Positions 32,740 through 46,403 of a stretch of 64,000 nt of DNA are shown here, one piece after another. The notes under the pieces were generated by a model that worked only from the letters and a program-made list of their open reading frames with translations, made no database searches and had not been told where the DNA came from. Positions within the stretch are counted from its first letter, which is position 1; the number at the start of each line of letters is the position of its first letter. The DNA is from Siphonodentalium dalli (taxonomy: Eukaryota > Mollusca > Scaphopoda > Gadilida > Siphonodentaliidae). The translations under genes and the position numbers were made by a program. The stretch covers positions 197,958,816-198,022,815 of the forward strand of contig CP136066.1 of NCBI GenBank assembly GCA_032622095.1, written 5' to 3'.

Positions 32740-35700
32740 ACTAGCTGATGTGCCCGACGTTGTCCGGGCTATTCAAAAACCAAATTTCAAGTCGATAGCT
32801 CTACCCAGCCCGACGTTGTCCGGGCTATTCAAAAACCAAATTTCAAGTCGATAGCTCCACCCGTTTCCGAGATCTGGTCTGCGCACGCGCGAAGCTGGCG
32901 TCGCATGGTCTCGGCGACCCGATAAAATTCGTATCCGGGGCAAGAAACATTCACATACCAAATTTCAAGTCGATAGCTCTACCCGCTTCCGAGATCTCGT
33001 CTGTGCATGCGCGAAACTTGCGTCGCACGGGCTCGGCGATCCGATAAAATTCGAATCCGGGGCAAGATACATTCACATAGCAAATTTCAAGTCGATAGCT
33101 CCACCGTTTCCAAGATCTCGTCTGCGCATGCGCTTCACGGGCGTCGCACGGGCTCGCCAATACGACAACGACGACCGCCTGGTCAAACTACACACACGTA
33201 CCAAGTTTCGTCCCGATCGGTGGAGAATCGTAGATTTGTATAAATGACATACATACAGACAAACATACAGACAAACAGAGGTCTTCAAAATATATATGAG
33301 ACTGGCCGATGAGCCCGACGTTGTCCGGGCTATTCAAAAACCAAATTTCAAGTCGATAGCTCCACCCATTTCCGAGATCTGGTCTGCGCATGCGCGAAGC
33401 TTGCGTCGCACGGGGACTCGGCGACCCGATAAAATTCGTATCCGGGGCAAGATACATTCACATAGCAAATTTCAAGTCAATACCTCCACCCGTTTCCGAT
33501 ATCTCGTCTGCGCATGCGCGAAGCGGGCGCCGCACGGGCAAGCCAATACGACAACGCCGACCGCCTGGTCAAACTACACACACGTACCAAGTTTCGTCCC
33601 GATCGGTGGAGAATCGTAGATTTGTATAAATGACATACATACAGACAAACATACAGACAAACAGAGGTCTTCAAAATATATATGAGACTAGCCGATGAGC
33701 CCGACGTTGTCCGGGCTATTCAAAAACCAATTTTCAAGTCGACAGCTCCACCCGTTTCCGAGATCCGGTCTGCGCATGCGCGAAGCTGGCGTCGTACGGG
33801 CTCGGCGACCCGATAAAATTCGTATCCGGGGCAAGATACATTCGCATAGCAAATTTCAAGTCGATAGCTCCACCCGTTTCCGAGATCTCGTCTGCGCATG
33901 CGCGAAGCTGGCGTCGCACGGGCTCGGCGACCCGATAAAATTCGTATACGGGGCGAGATACATTCACATAGCAAATTTCAAGTCGATAGCTCCACCCATT
34001 TCCGAGATCTCGTCTGCGCATGCGCTTCACGGGCGTCGCACGGGCTCGCCAATACGACAACGACGACCGCCTGGTCAAACTACACACACGTACCAAGTTT
34101 CGTCCCGATCGGTGGAGAATCGTAGATTTGTATAAATGACATACATACAGACAAACATACAGACAAACAGAGGTCTTCAAAATATATATGAGACTGGCCG
34201 ATGAGCCCGACGTTGTCCGGGCTATTCAAAAACCAAATTTCAAGTCGATAGCTCCACCCATTTCCGAGATCTGGTCTGCGCATGCGCGAAGCTTGCGTCG
34301 CACGGGGACTCGGCGACCCGATAAAATTCGTATCCGGGGCAAGATACATTCACATAGCAAATTTCAAGTCAATACCTCCACCCGTTTCCGATATCTCGTC
34401 TGCGCATGCGCGAAGCGGGCGCCGCACGGGCAAGCCAATACGACAACGCCGACCGCCTGGTCAAACTACACACACGTACCAAGTTTCGTCCCGATCGGTG
34501 GAGAATCGTAGATTTGTATAAATGACATACATACAGACAAACATACAGACAAACAGAGGTCTTCAAAATATATATGAGACTAGCCGATGAGCCCGACGTT
34601 GTCCGGGCTATTCAAAAACCAATTTTCAAGTCGACAGCTCCACCCGTTTCCGAGATCTGGTCTGCGCATGCGCGAAGCTGGCGTCGTACGGGCTCGGCGA
34701 CCCGATAAAATTCGTATCCGGGGCAAGATACATTCGCATAGCAAATTTCAAGTCGATAGCTCCACCCGTTTCCGAGATCTCGTCTGCGCATGCGCGAAGC
34801 TGGCGTCGCACGGGCTCGGCGACCCGATAAAATTCGTATCCGGGGCGAGATACATTCACATAGCAAATTTCAAGTCGATAGCTCCACCCATTTCCGAGAT
34901 CTCGTCTGCGCATGCGCTGCACGGGCGCCGCACGGGCTCACCAATACGACAACGTTCACCGCCTGGTCAAACTACACAAACGTACCAAGTTTCGTCCCGA
35001 TCGGTCGAGAATCGTAGATTTGTATCAATGACATACAAACAAACATATATACATACAAACAAACAGAGGTCTTCAAAATATATATGAGACTAGCCGATGA
35101 GCCCGACGTTGTCCGGGCTATTCAAAAACCAAATTTCAAGTCGACAGCTCCACCCGTTTCCGAGATCTGGTCTGCGCATGCGCGAAGCTGGTGTCGCACG
35201 GGCTCGGCGACCCGATAAAATTCGTATCCGGGGCAAGATACATTCACATAGCAAATTTCAAGTCGATAGCTCCACCCGTTTCCGAGATCTCGTCTGCGCA
35301 TGCGCGAAGCTGGTGTCGCACGGGCTCGGCGACCCGATAAAATTCGTATCCGGGGCAAGATACATTCACATACCAAATTTCAAGTCGATAGCTCTACCCG
35401 CTTCCGAGATCTCGTCTGTGCATGCGCGAAACTTGCGTCGCACGGGCTCGGCGACCCGATAAAATTCGAATCCGGGGCAAGATACATTCACATAGCAAAT
35501 TTCAAGTCGATAGCTCCACCGTTTCCGAGATCTCGTCTGTGCATGCGCTTCACGGGCGTCGCACGGGCTCGCCAATACGACAACGACGACCGCCTGGTCA
35601 AACTACACACACGTACCAAGTTTCGTCCCGATCGGTGGAGAATCGTAGATTTGTATAAATGACATACATACAGACAAACATACAGACAAACAGAGGTCTT

Positions 35701-38700
35701 CAAAATATATATGAGACTGGCCGATGAGCCCGACGTTGTCCGGGCTATTCAAAAACCAAATTTCAAGTCGATAGCTCCACCCATTTCCGAGATCTGGTCT
35801 GCGCATGCGCGAAGCTTGCGTCGCACGGGGACTCGGCGACCCGATAAAATTCGTATCCGGGGCAAGATACATTCACATAGCAAATTTCAAGTCAATACCT
35901 CCACCCGTTTCCGAGATCTCGTCTGCGCATGCGCGAAGCGGGCGCCGCACGGGCAAGCCAATACGACAACGTCGACCGCCTGGTCAAACTACACACACGT
36001 ACCAAGTTTCGTCCCGATCGGTGGAGAATCGTAGATTTGTATAAATGACATACATACAGACAAACATACAGACAAACAGAGGTCTTCAAAATATATATGA
36101 GACTAGCCGATGAGCCCGACGTTGTCCGGGCTATTCAAAAAACAATTTTCAAGTCGACAGCTCCACCCGTTTCCGAGATCTGGTCTGCGCATGCGCGAAG
36201 CTGGCGTCGCACGGGCTCGGCGACCCGATAAAATTCGTATCCGGGGCAAGATACATTCACATAGCAAATTTCAAGTCGATAGCTCCACCCGTTTCCGAGA
36301 TCTCGTCTGCGCATGCGCGAAGCTGGCGTCGCACGGGCTCGGCGACCCGATAAAATTCGTATCCGGGGCGAGATACATTCACATAGCAAATTTCAAGTCG
36401 ATAGCTCCACCCATTTCCGAGATCTCGTCTGCGCATGCGCTTCACGGGCGTCGCACGGGCTCGCCAATACGACAACGACGACCGCCTGGTCAAACTACAC
36501 ACACGTACCAAGTTTCGTCCCGATCGGTGGAGAATCGTAGATTTGTATAAATGACATACATACAGACAAACATACAGACAAACAGAGGTCTTCAAAATAT
36601 ATATGAGACTGGCCGATGAGCCCGACGTTGTCCGGGCTATTCAAAAACCAAATTTCAAGTCGATAGCTCCACCCATTTCCGAGATCTGGTCTGCGCATGC
36701 GCGAAGCTTGCGTCGCACGGGGACTCGGCGACCCGATAAAATTCGTATCCGGGGCAAGATACATTCACATAGCAAATTTCAAGTCAATACCTCCACCCGT
36801 TTCCGATATCTCGTCTGCGCATGCGCGAAGCGGGCGCCGCACGGGCAAGCCAATACGACAACGCCGACCGCCTGGTCAAACTACACACACGTACCAAGTT
36901 TCGTCCCGATCGGTGGAGAATCGTAGATTTGTATAAATGACATACATACAGACAAACATACAGACAAACAGAGGTCTTCAAAATATATATGAGACTAGCC
37001 GATGAGCCCGACGTTGTCCGGGCTATTCAAAAACCAATTTTCAAGTCGACAGCTCCACCCGTTTCCGAGATCTGGTCTGCGCATGCGCGAAGCTGGCGTC
37101 GTACGGGCTCGGCGACCCGATAAAATTCGTATCCGGGGCAAGATACATTCGCATAGCAAATTTCAAGTCGATAGCTCCACCCGTTTCCGAGATCTCGTCT
37201 GCGCATGCGCGAAGCTGGCGTCGCACGGGCTCGGCGACCCGATAAAATTCGTATCCGGGGCGAGATACATTCACATAGCAAATTTCAAGTCGATAGCTCC
37301 ACCCATTTCCGAGATCTCGTCTGCGCATGCGCTGCACGGGCGCCGCACGGGCTCACCAATACGACAACGTTCACCGCCTGGTCAAACTACACAAACGTAC
37401 CAAGTTTCGTCCCGATCGGTCGAGAATCGTAGATTTGTATCAATGACATACAAACAAACATATATACATACAAACAAACAGAGGTCTTCAAAATATATAT
37501 GAGACTAGCCGATGAGCCCGACGTTGTCCGGGCTATTCAAAAACCAAATTTCAAGTCGACAGCTCCACCCGTTTCCGAGATCTGGTCTGCGCATGCGCGA
37601 AGCTGGTGTCGCACGGGCTCGGCGACCCGATAAAATTCGTATCCGGGGCAAGATACATTCACATAGCAAATTTCAAGTCGATAGCTCCACCCGTTTCCGA
37701 GATCTCGTCTGCGCATGCGCGAAGCTGGTGTCGCACGGGCACGGCGACCCGATAAAATTCGTATCCGGGGCAAGATACATTCACATACCAAATTTCAAGT
37801 CGATAGCTCTACCCGCTTCCGAGATCTCGTCTGTGCATGCGCGAAACTTGCGTCGCACGGGCTCGGCGACCCGATAAAATTCGAATCCGGGGCAAGATAC
37901 ATTCACATAGCAAATTTCAAGTCGATAGCTCCACCGTTTCCGAGATCTCGTCTGTGCATGCGCTTCACGGGCGTCGCACGGGCTCGCCAATACGACAACG
38001 ACGACCGCCTGGTCAAACTACACACACGTACCAAGTTTCGTCCCGATCGGTGGAGAATCGTAGATTTGTATAAATGACATACATACAGACAAACATACAG
38101 ACAAACAGAGGTCTTCAAAATATATATGAGACTGGCCGATGAGCCCGACGTTGTCCGGGCTATTCAAAAACCAAATTTCAAGTCGATAGCTCCACCCATT
38201 TCCGAGATCTGGTCTGCGCATGCGCGAAGCTTGCGTCGCACGGGGACTCGGCGACCCGATAAAATTCGTATCCGGGGCAAGATACATTCACATAGCAAAT
38301 TTCAAGTCAATACCTCCACCCGTTTCCGAGATCTCGTCTGCGCATGCGCGAAGCGGGCGCCGCACGGGCAAGCCAATACGACAACGTCGACCGCCTGGTC
38401 AAACTACACACACGTACCAAGTTTCGTCCCGATCGGTGGAGAATCGTAGATTTGTATAAATGACATACATACAGACAAACATACAGACAAACAGAGGTCT
38501 TCAAAATATATATGAGACTAGCCGATGAGCCCGACGTTGTCCGGGCTATTCAAAAAACAATTTTCAAGTCGACAGCTCCACCCGTTTCCGAGATCTGGTC
38601 TGCGCATGCGCGAAGCTGGCGTCGCACGGGCTCGGCGACCCGATAAAATTCGTATCCGGGGCAAGATACATTCACATAGCAAATTTCAAGTCGATAGCTC

Positions 38701-39440
38701 CACCCGTTTCCGAGATCTCGTCTGCGCATGCGCGAAGCTGGCGTCGCACGGGCTCGGCGACCCGATAAAATTCGTATCCGGGGCGAGATACATTCACATA
38801 GCAAATTTCAAGTCGATAGCTCCACCCATTTCCGAGATCTCGTCTGCGCATGCGCTGCACGGGCGCCGCACGGGCACCGCACGGGCGCCGCACGGGCTCG
38901 CCAATACGACAACGTTCACCGCCTGGTCAAACTACACACACGTACCAAGTTTCGTCCCGATCGGTCGAGAATCGTAGATTTGTATCAATGACATACATAC
39001 AAACAAACATATATACATACAAACAAACAGAGGTCTTCAAAATATATATGAGACTAGCCGATGAGCCCGACGTTGTCCGGGCTATTCAAAAACCAAATTT
39101 CAAGTCGATAGCTCCACCCGTTTCCGAGATCTGGTCTGCGCATGCGCGAAGCTGGCGTCGCACGGGCTCGGCGACCCGATATAATTCGTATCCGGGGCAA
39201 GATACATTCACATAGCAAATTTCAAGTCGATAGCTCCACCCGTTTCCGAGATCTCGTCTGCGCATGCGCGAAGTTGGTGTCGCACGGGCTCGCCAATACG
39301 ACAACGTTCACCGCCTGGTCAAACTACACACACGTACCAAGTTTCGTCCCGATCGGTCGAGAATCGTAGATTTGTATAAATGACAGACAGACAAACAAAC
39401 AAACATACATACAGACAGAGGTCTTCTAAATATATATGAG
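32740..39440. repeat. Hierarchical tandem array, 14 units, 2415-bp higher-order period
   Basis: Each unit opens GAGACT(A/G)GCCGATGAGC, has 2, 3 or 4 core modules of about 120 bp (around GAGATCTCGTCTGCGCATGC and CGACCCGATAAAATTCGTAT), then CCGATCGGTGGAGAATCGTA, a CATACAGACAAA microsatellite and AGGTCTTCAAAATATATATG. Unit starts: 32740, 33298, 33683, 34190, 34576, 35086, 35713, 36099, 36605, 36991, 37501, 38128, 38514 and 39050. Lengths from 34190 run 386, 510, 627, 386, 506 and then 386, 510, 627, 386, 536, so five units were duplicated as a block. The many open frames on both strands are by-products of the missing stops in the core. Confidence 0.92.
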
Positions 39441-42237
39441 ATAGCAGGTTAGCCCGCCACTGGCGTGGTTGGTCAGGTCAGGTCAGGTACACGAACAATA
39501 TTTGGTTGGTGACACATTTCCCATTGAGGGCGAAATGGGTCAAATGGCCACGCCCCTTTTTGCGCAAAGTACTACCACCCGCCGTGACTATATCTCCAGA
39601 ACCGTTGGACATAGGGGGTCGTTTGACAACTCAAAATGTGAGGGAGTCAGTAATACATTTGCATATCCGAAAGTCAATGGTTTTTAAGATAATTGCCAAA
39701 AACAAAAACAAATCCATTTTAAGGGCCCAATTTTGGGGTTCAGCACTTTTATCTCAAAGCTGAGCTCCCAATTCGAATTTTATTGATCTATATCCATCAG
39801 TACCACATAAAGGTATAATTGCTGTACCATTATCGGATGGGATTGACCTTCAAGGAGCTATTGACCCTGAAAATCCACATTATGGGGGGTCAGTAATACA
39901 TTTTCATATCCAAACGTCAATGGTTTTTGAGATATTTGCCAAAAACAATTTTCAGCATGTTACGCACCACAAGTATACAATACCACCAAGGCCACATCAT
40001 ATGTATGACACTTTTTAAAGAACTATCCGAATTCTCTGATCGACTTAAGAGCACAATTGACCACACACAATGGGATTAGCTGGAAATTGCTACTGAGGAT
40101 GTGTTGACCCCGACACACAACATGAGCTCTTCACGACTGAACATGCCTTGGAAACTGGTGCGCTTTACCAAAAATCAGGTAACAATTGTGCTCTAATCAA
40201 CATAAATGTACATATTGAACAAAACAGGTTTTCAAAATTTGTTATCAAAATTTAACAGCTGATCTTATTTAAGTGACCAAGCTATGAAACATGCTAAACA
40301 CTTTTACTAAATGGAATGACCAGCTGTTAGCTTCATGCAGCAGCCACATGTTGCGATCCTAAAATGGGTATTGCATCTGGGCATAGTAAAAACATGTTGT
40401 AATCAGATAAGAGATAACCATATGTACCAGTATATATTTCAGAAGTAATCAATTTTTCCAAAAGGACACCTCATCTCACAAACAGTTTTACGAAATGATG
40501 GAATTAATTTTGATTGGCCATGATAGTTGCAGCACTTGCAGGTTGAAGAAGATGAGGGTCTATAATTTCACTAACATAATTCTTCATAATAGCTAATAGC
40601 CCTCATAACTTACCATTTTAAAGATATTTTCATTTTCAATACCACCCCAGGTTAAGTGGTCCTGTTAATTTTATATTATGCTGATGGGTACTGCTGGATT
40701 GCTATGATGTTTGTATGTCAAAGCGATTCTGTTAAGTACCATCATTTTACCTAAAGTTGGTTATTTTTGCATTGTTTGGCTAATCCGAGCAATTTGTGCA
40801 AAAGACAGTATCTGTATGAAACATTCAAGAACATATATACTTCAAAATATTTAATGTGTACGCTGATGTTTGGTAAACAACAGGAATAGTCATCTCAAGT
40901 ATGGCCAGTTTGTAAAAACCAGCACCCATTATTGAAATATTTCACAATATACATGTTTTTTAATGTTTTCTACACATAGTGGCTTATCCTCGATTTGTTC
41001 AGATCGCTTTGCTCTACCTGAATATCATACCAAATTTATTAGCACCACCACTAAACTTGGGGTGAATACTGCCAAATGAATATATTGTGATATATAGGGC
41101 AGTGGAAAATAATGGTTGAGTTTTTTCTAAATATAATTCTAGTAAAACCTGCACAATACCGTCTTGGTATGATAAGACTCAGAGTCATGTTTATTTTAGG
41201 AGTATATGCATGACGTCCACCAGTCTCATGAAAATTAAATGGGCTCTACACTAGTAACATCTGGGCTCCTGGGACAAATGCAACACAAATGAAAAATACA
41301 TAGTAACTTTCCTCAAACATAGATTATAATAGACAATAGTTGTGTTAGAATCGGTGTACATATTATATGTAGGCATGGCCATAGCATGTTTTGAAATACT
41401 GCAGAGTGCAGACCATAAATTTTATTGGAATATACATGTAGTTACTGCATGTACATCACACACATAAGGCGACTGACACACATACACGTACCTGCATGGT
41501 TCACAATATTTGACATGTAAAGTATATATATATATATATATCCTGTGCCTATAACATCAAACCAAACGGTTTACAGTACGTTTACTGACATTTTTGGAGT
41601 GGCAAATATACATACATAAAAATAAAAGTCAATTTAAGCAACTATAATGGACATCTATATTGCATTACAACATCCAGAAATCTACAAAATCTACAACATC
41701 CACCAATCTACTAAATCTACAAAAAAACATCTGACTATCATAGTCATTGGTAATGTGATCATTTTTCCTTGATAAGTTGAACCATGAGGGAGGATTGCAT
41801 AGCATGGCTACCTGCAGAATGTAGATTTGTATGTATTTATATCTGCATATCAACTGATGCTTGTATTTTTCTTCTAACTCACTCTGTATATATGGAAGTC
41901 CTATATTTTTAATGTGTGGATTTATTATAACTGGACATGTATTTGTTAGTTCTGAACAGGACAATATATTTTAACATTACTGCAACTGCATCTTTCTTAT
42001 GACTTATTTTCTTACAAACTCCCAAATTTGAACTAGAAACAATTTAGGGCAAATATACATCTACGTGTACGTATACATATATCAGGATATAAATATAGGC
42101 AACCATGCCAGGCTAGCCATTATTTGTTCTTAAATAATGTACGTGTTAGGAAAATTGTAGAACCTTTATACAAAATGGTGATGCAGCCAATCAAAATTGA
42201 TGTGGGACCGATAAAGACACAAACTGTGAACCTATGA
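39441..42237. repeat. Non-coding region with diverged direct repeats
   Basis: The phrase GTCAGTAATACATTTxCATA then GTCAATGGTTTTT, ending GCCAAAAACAA, occurs at 39648-39706 and 39890-39950, period about 243. A (TA)n tract lies at 41522-41541. TCAGGTCAGGTCAGGTAC is a short slippage run at 39474. No gene is recognised apart from the dispersed repeat at 40690. Confidence 0.6.
40690..41010 (+). repeat. Diverged dispersed repeat, copy 2
   Basis: Partner of 20660-21060, with the same blocks in the same order. The family is not identified. Confidence 0.6.
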
Positions 42238-42665
42238 ACGACAGCACAACACGCATTTTTGGTTTTTCATGAATTAATTCATGGTACCCGTCCCTCAAAG
42301 ACTGACCCGATGAAAAATTCCCCTGTTCCTAGGACATATATGACACAACAACCCATTCTGCCTTTTTAATCGAGATAATTGCATTCCGCGTTTCGTTTGG
42401 CATCCGTATTTTACGCATGGGTAGCCGTTTAGCAGTTTCGATGAAATCCCCCCTTCCCTTCCAATGAAAGACAGCACAACACGCATATTTTGTTTTTCAT
42501 GAATTAATTCATGGTACCCGTCCCTCAAAGACTGACCCGATGAAAAATTCCCCTGTTCCTAGGACATATATGACACAACAACCCATTCTGCCTTTTTAAT
42601 CGAGATAATTGCAATCCGCGTTTCGTTTTGCATCCGTATTTTACGCATGGGTAGCCGTTTAGCAG
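42238..42665. repeat. Tandem duplication, period 230 bp, with a 16-bp palindrome
   Basis: Two copies beginning ACAGCACAACACGCAT, each with the perfect palindrome CATGAATTAATTCATG followed by GGTACCCGTCCCTCAAAG. They are almost identical over about 190 bp. Frames on the minus strand (77 and 72 codons) are the same non-protein in both copies. Confidence 0.85.
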
Positions 42666-42869
42666 CTTCGGTTGTAATAAAGAGCGTTGGTCCTTAACAC
42701 CTCCGAATATGGTCAATATAAAGATCGTTGATGCCGTAACCACCGAAGTGGGTTTGGGGTGATTTTGATGATTGGTAGTGGAGAATCGGTACTCAGAGCT
42801 TGTCCAAAATGCGACGTCGACGATCCCTGTGGGTTTTTACACTTATATACGAAATTTGGTCTCGATCGG

Positions 42870-43150
42870 TGCAGCCGTTTTCGATTCTATAAATGACATA
42901 CAGACAGACAGAGGTCTTCAAAATATATATATGAGACTAGCCGATGAGCCCGGCGTTGTCAGGGCTATTCAAAAACCAAATTTAAAGTCGATAGCTCCAC
43001 CCGTTTCCGAGATCTGGTCTGCGCATGCGCGAAGCTGGAGTCGCACGGGCTCGGCGACCCGATAAAATTCGTATCCGGGGCAAGATACATTCACATACCA
43101 AATTTAAAGACATACAGACAGACAGAGGTCTTCAAAATATATAGGAGATT
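42870..43150. repeat. Solo unit of the 32.7-39.4 kb repeat family
   Basis: Contains GAGACTAGCCGATGAGCCCG, one core module and two AGAGGTCTTCAAAATATATA ends, i.e. a single-module unit bounded by the microsatellite tail on both sides. It shows the family also exists as dispersed single copies, as expected for a mobile unit that later expanded in place. Confidence 0.85.
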
Positions 43151-44841
43151 AAATGCAGTGACCGTCGATGGCGAAATCGTTTTCGTTAGTTTATCGCCGA
43201 TTGTTGCGTCCCGAACGGCGAAGTAAATATTTACAATTTATCGTTGTTCAGACGATGTTTTCTATGCAGTTGAACGGTCGATTTGCTTGTGATGTCAGTA
43301 AAATGCTATATTCCTACAGAGTACTAACTTATCATTTTTTCACATCTGAACAAGTCCATAATATGTCTTTAATTAGCCTATAGGTTATCGGTCACAATAA
43401 GTAGAAGGTGCCCTCATCATAAGTAAACGGAGATTTGGCGATCTTGTAGTTTGAGATCGCGGGTAATACTGAAGATCGAAGGACTACATTTACATGTAAA
43501 TTACTATATTGGTTTAGGTTTCATCGTGAGGGGTGCTACAACATGCCGCCCGGGAACGGAATTAGATTTGAGAAATTTTAACAATTGAAAATTCAATGCC
43601 TATTCGTGAAACGACATGCCTGGAATTTGAAGTTATACACCCCCACTCTCAGTAAGTGGAATCTGTGGTGTAAGCAAATTCATATGAAGAGCGTTTCGTC
43701 CACAATTTTAATGTGGGGTACTTGTACGTTATAAACAACAGCGGTACATTCGGTGGCCTTATAAACGGAGTAACCGCGCCATGATTATGTGTGGAATTTC
43801 AAAGTGCGATGGTTGTTGTTGTTTTGGGACTCCCGTACATGCATATATAAATAGCTATATAACAACAGACACGGTGCATATTAACGGGGATTACAGATGT
43901 GTATATTAAGCAAAGAACGTACCTCCGAAGTGTATAACAACAAATTACCTCGAGACAATTGTGAATGGAGTTTGTAGTTGTAGGGCGGTTGGTTCCAGAT
44001 TTGTATATGAAATACGTGAGCATGTAACACGGTACTTCCAACTTCCAAGTGTCACTTTGAACAAACCTTTGATAACTGGGCATGTTTGGGTTATAATAAC
44101 TAAAATGTCAGGTAAGAACGGTCTTTGCAAAGGCTCACACTAACTTCATAGAATGGCCGAAACTCGGAAAAATCTATATAATATCCAATTTCCATCAGTA
44201 CAGTTGGTCATAAAAAAAAAACGGAATCCATTTCTAACACTATATATAACATAAACCCCATAGAGTGGACATATTATAGCATTGGCGACCACCGATTTCC
44301 CATATTACTATGGGAAAATACTTTTTCGCGTCGAATCACGCACCTGAAAACTCACGCACAATCGTTAGACCTAAATATGCCCAAGGACCAAAACAAGAGG
44401 TTACAAATTCGGATTTGGTGATTTAGGAAAAATTCAATTTACACCACAACATCACCCTTCTGTGATCCAATAAGTTAAATGTGCTTTTCGGACATATGCA
44501 TATTGTTATATGAGATAGAAGTAACTTCTCCCATGTCTCACTCGAGGCTGGTCCCCTGAAATACTTATGAATCTGCATGCATGGCAATTTTTTTTGGCAA
44601 TCGTGCAAAACAAAGTAACTAATTTCCCCGCACTGTTGAGTCATTATCATAGCCGTAGGGGCGCCCGAATATTTAAGGCTGAGACTTTTTGCCCGATTTT
44701 GTTTTTACGTGATATACTCATGGTTGTAATATACAGTTTTTGTAGAATTTATGTTGTATATACACATAAATATAACAGAATAGATTCCAATTAACCTTAA
44801 ATATGTATACAATACTATACCGTATATAATAGGCCACAATT
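43151..44841. other. No gene recognised
   Basis: No convincing frame, RNA or repeat. A GAAGAGCGTTT word at 43685 resembles the recurrent motif in findings. Confidence 0.5.
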
Positions 44842-45642
44842 TACACTCTTATAACTAATGTGTAGAAACGATTACACATCAAATGTGTAAACCCGGTTAA
44901 TACACATAGCAATGTGTAGTTTTACATACAAATACATTGACCAAGTGCCGTTCTACACATAATGTGTATATTTTGTTACACACAATTGTGTAAGAACGTA
45001 GAGCATGCGCATTGCGGTGCCTTCAGTTTCATAGTCTGCTACGTGACGGCCATATTGTTTGAGTATATTTTTTGGAATACAATCTACAGCGATCGTTGAC
45101 AAGGATGTAAGTTCAGAATTCCAATTTGTGGATTTAGTATTAATAGTATATGAGGATTTATTTGTTAACACTTTCATGGCGATTACTACCCTTAGACTCT
45201 TGTTATGATTGTTGTAATAATACTAATATTATGGAATCACGCCTCGACCCTGGTTTGTTCATTCAAAGCAAAAACTCACAGTACAGAACAAAATACTACA
45301 TACCACTATGCGCCATGAAAGTTTTAACATATAAATCTGCATATATCTTTAATACTATACCCACAGGTCGGACTACTGAACTTGCATTTCTTGTCTACGA
45401 ACTGTATGTGTAAGAACCTACACAAAATGTGTAAGGGATATGTGTTGATTTTATACACACAGTTGTGTATAAATGTGTAAAAATTTACCCATTTATGTGT
45501 AAAAATTGTTACACAATTTGTGTACGAATATGAAACTACACATATACTACACAAATATGTTTAAGATCAAAATTGAATAATGATTGTGTAGCAGGGCTAC
45601 ACATTTTGTGTAGAAAACCTACACATTAGTCATAAGAGTGTA
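44842..45642. mobile_element. TIR element (TA target, mariner-like MITE) with ACAC/GTGT palindromes
   Basis: The ends are inverted repeats, CACTCTTATAACTAATGTGTAG on the left and its complement with one mismatch on the right, each bordered by TA. That is the target expected for Tc1/mariner-type insertion. Inside, both subterminal regions are packed with short palindromes such as ACACATAATGTGT, ACACACAATTGTGT and ACACAATTTGTGT. The 400-bp centre is unrelated to these and has no transposase. It is non-autonomous. Its insertion splits an older repeat that has GCCCGAATTT words on both sides. Confidence 0.75.
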
Positions 45643-46100
45643 CCCCCTGAAATACCATTCAATCTGCCCGAATTTGACCGATAATATCTCCGATTTGCCC
45701 GAATTTTGAAGTTTGAAAACGTTTGTGGACGGGGGGGGGCGCAACAATCCCAGCCAAAGCATCGCACCCTAAATTACGCGTAAATCAGCGTAAACGTATA
45801 CCTGCTGCAAATAGAGAAGGTGTCGGAATCGGCGTACTCGCCCCAGGGCTAACTCGCCCCAATCGACGTGTGCCAACTCGGAATAAAAGGCCAGCTCGGA
45901 ATAACAGATGTATACGGGGTGCTATATGGCGTTTGGTCCGTTGTTTCTCAATGAATATTATTGAAATTTGGTGTATATGTCCGGGCTGGGACATGGAATA
46001 CAACAACGTTTGAATTGTTTTTAAATTTACAAATTTGGTGATTTTATTCTTCTTTGTTTTTGTTCTGAAACCAGCTGAAACACACTATAAAGTGTATATA

Positions 46101-46403
46101 ATATAATAACGAACACGAGACAAACATAATTTATAAACTGTTAACAAAAGATATCAAATTCAATACATGACAAAGATGACTCAGTGGAGTTTATAAAGTG
46201 AACATAAAAACATTGAGGTAAGAATCTTTTTAAGGAATGCAACTTTATTTAATGATAATAAACACATAAATTAAAATAACAAACATGAGACATACATGAT
46301 TTATAAACTGTTAACAAAAGATATCACACTCAATACATGACAAAGATGACTCAGTGAAGTTTATAAAGTAACATAAAAATATTAAGGTAAGAATCTTTTT
46401 AAG
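46101..46403. repeat. Tandem duplication, period 170 bp
   Basis: Two copies (about 46101-46234 and 46271-46403) share ATTTATAAACTGTTAACAAAAG and CATGACAAAGATGACTCAGT, about 90% alike. Non-coding. Confidence 0.85.

Noticed and set aside
32740-39440. CRISPR-like array or a multigene family of ~70-170-residue proteins
   Set aside because: There is no short constant repeat with unique spacers. The frames on both strands follow repeat length and share no start context, so they are by-products of a eukaryotic tandem repeat.
45723-46013. Basic 96-codon plus-strand frame
   Set aside because: It starts in a G-run, resembles no family and has no splice or promoter evidence.
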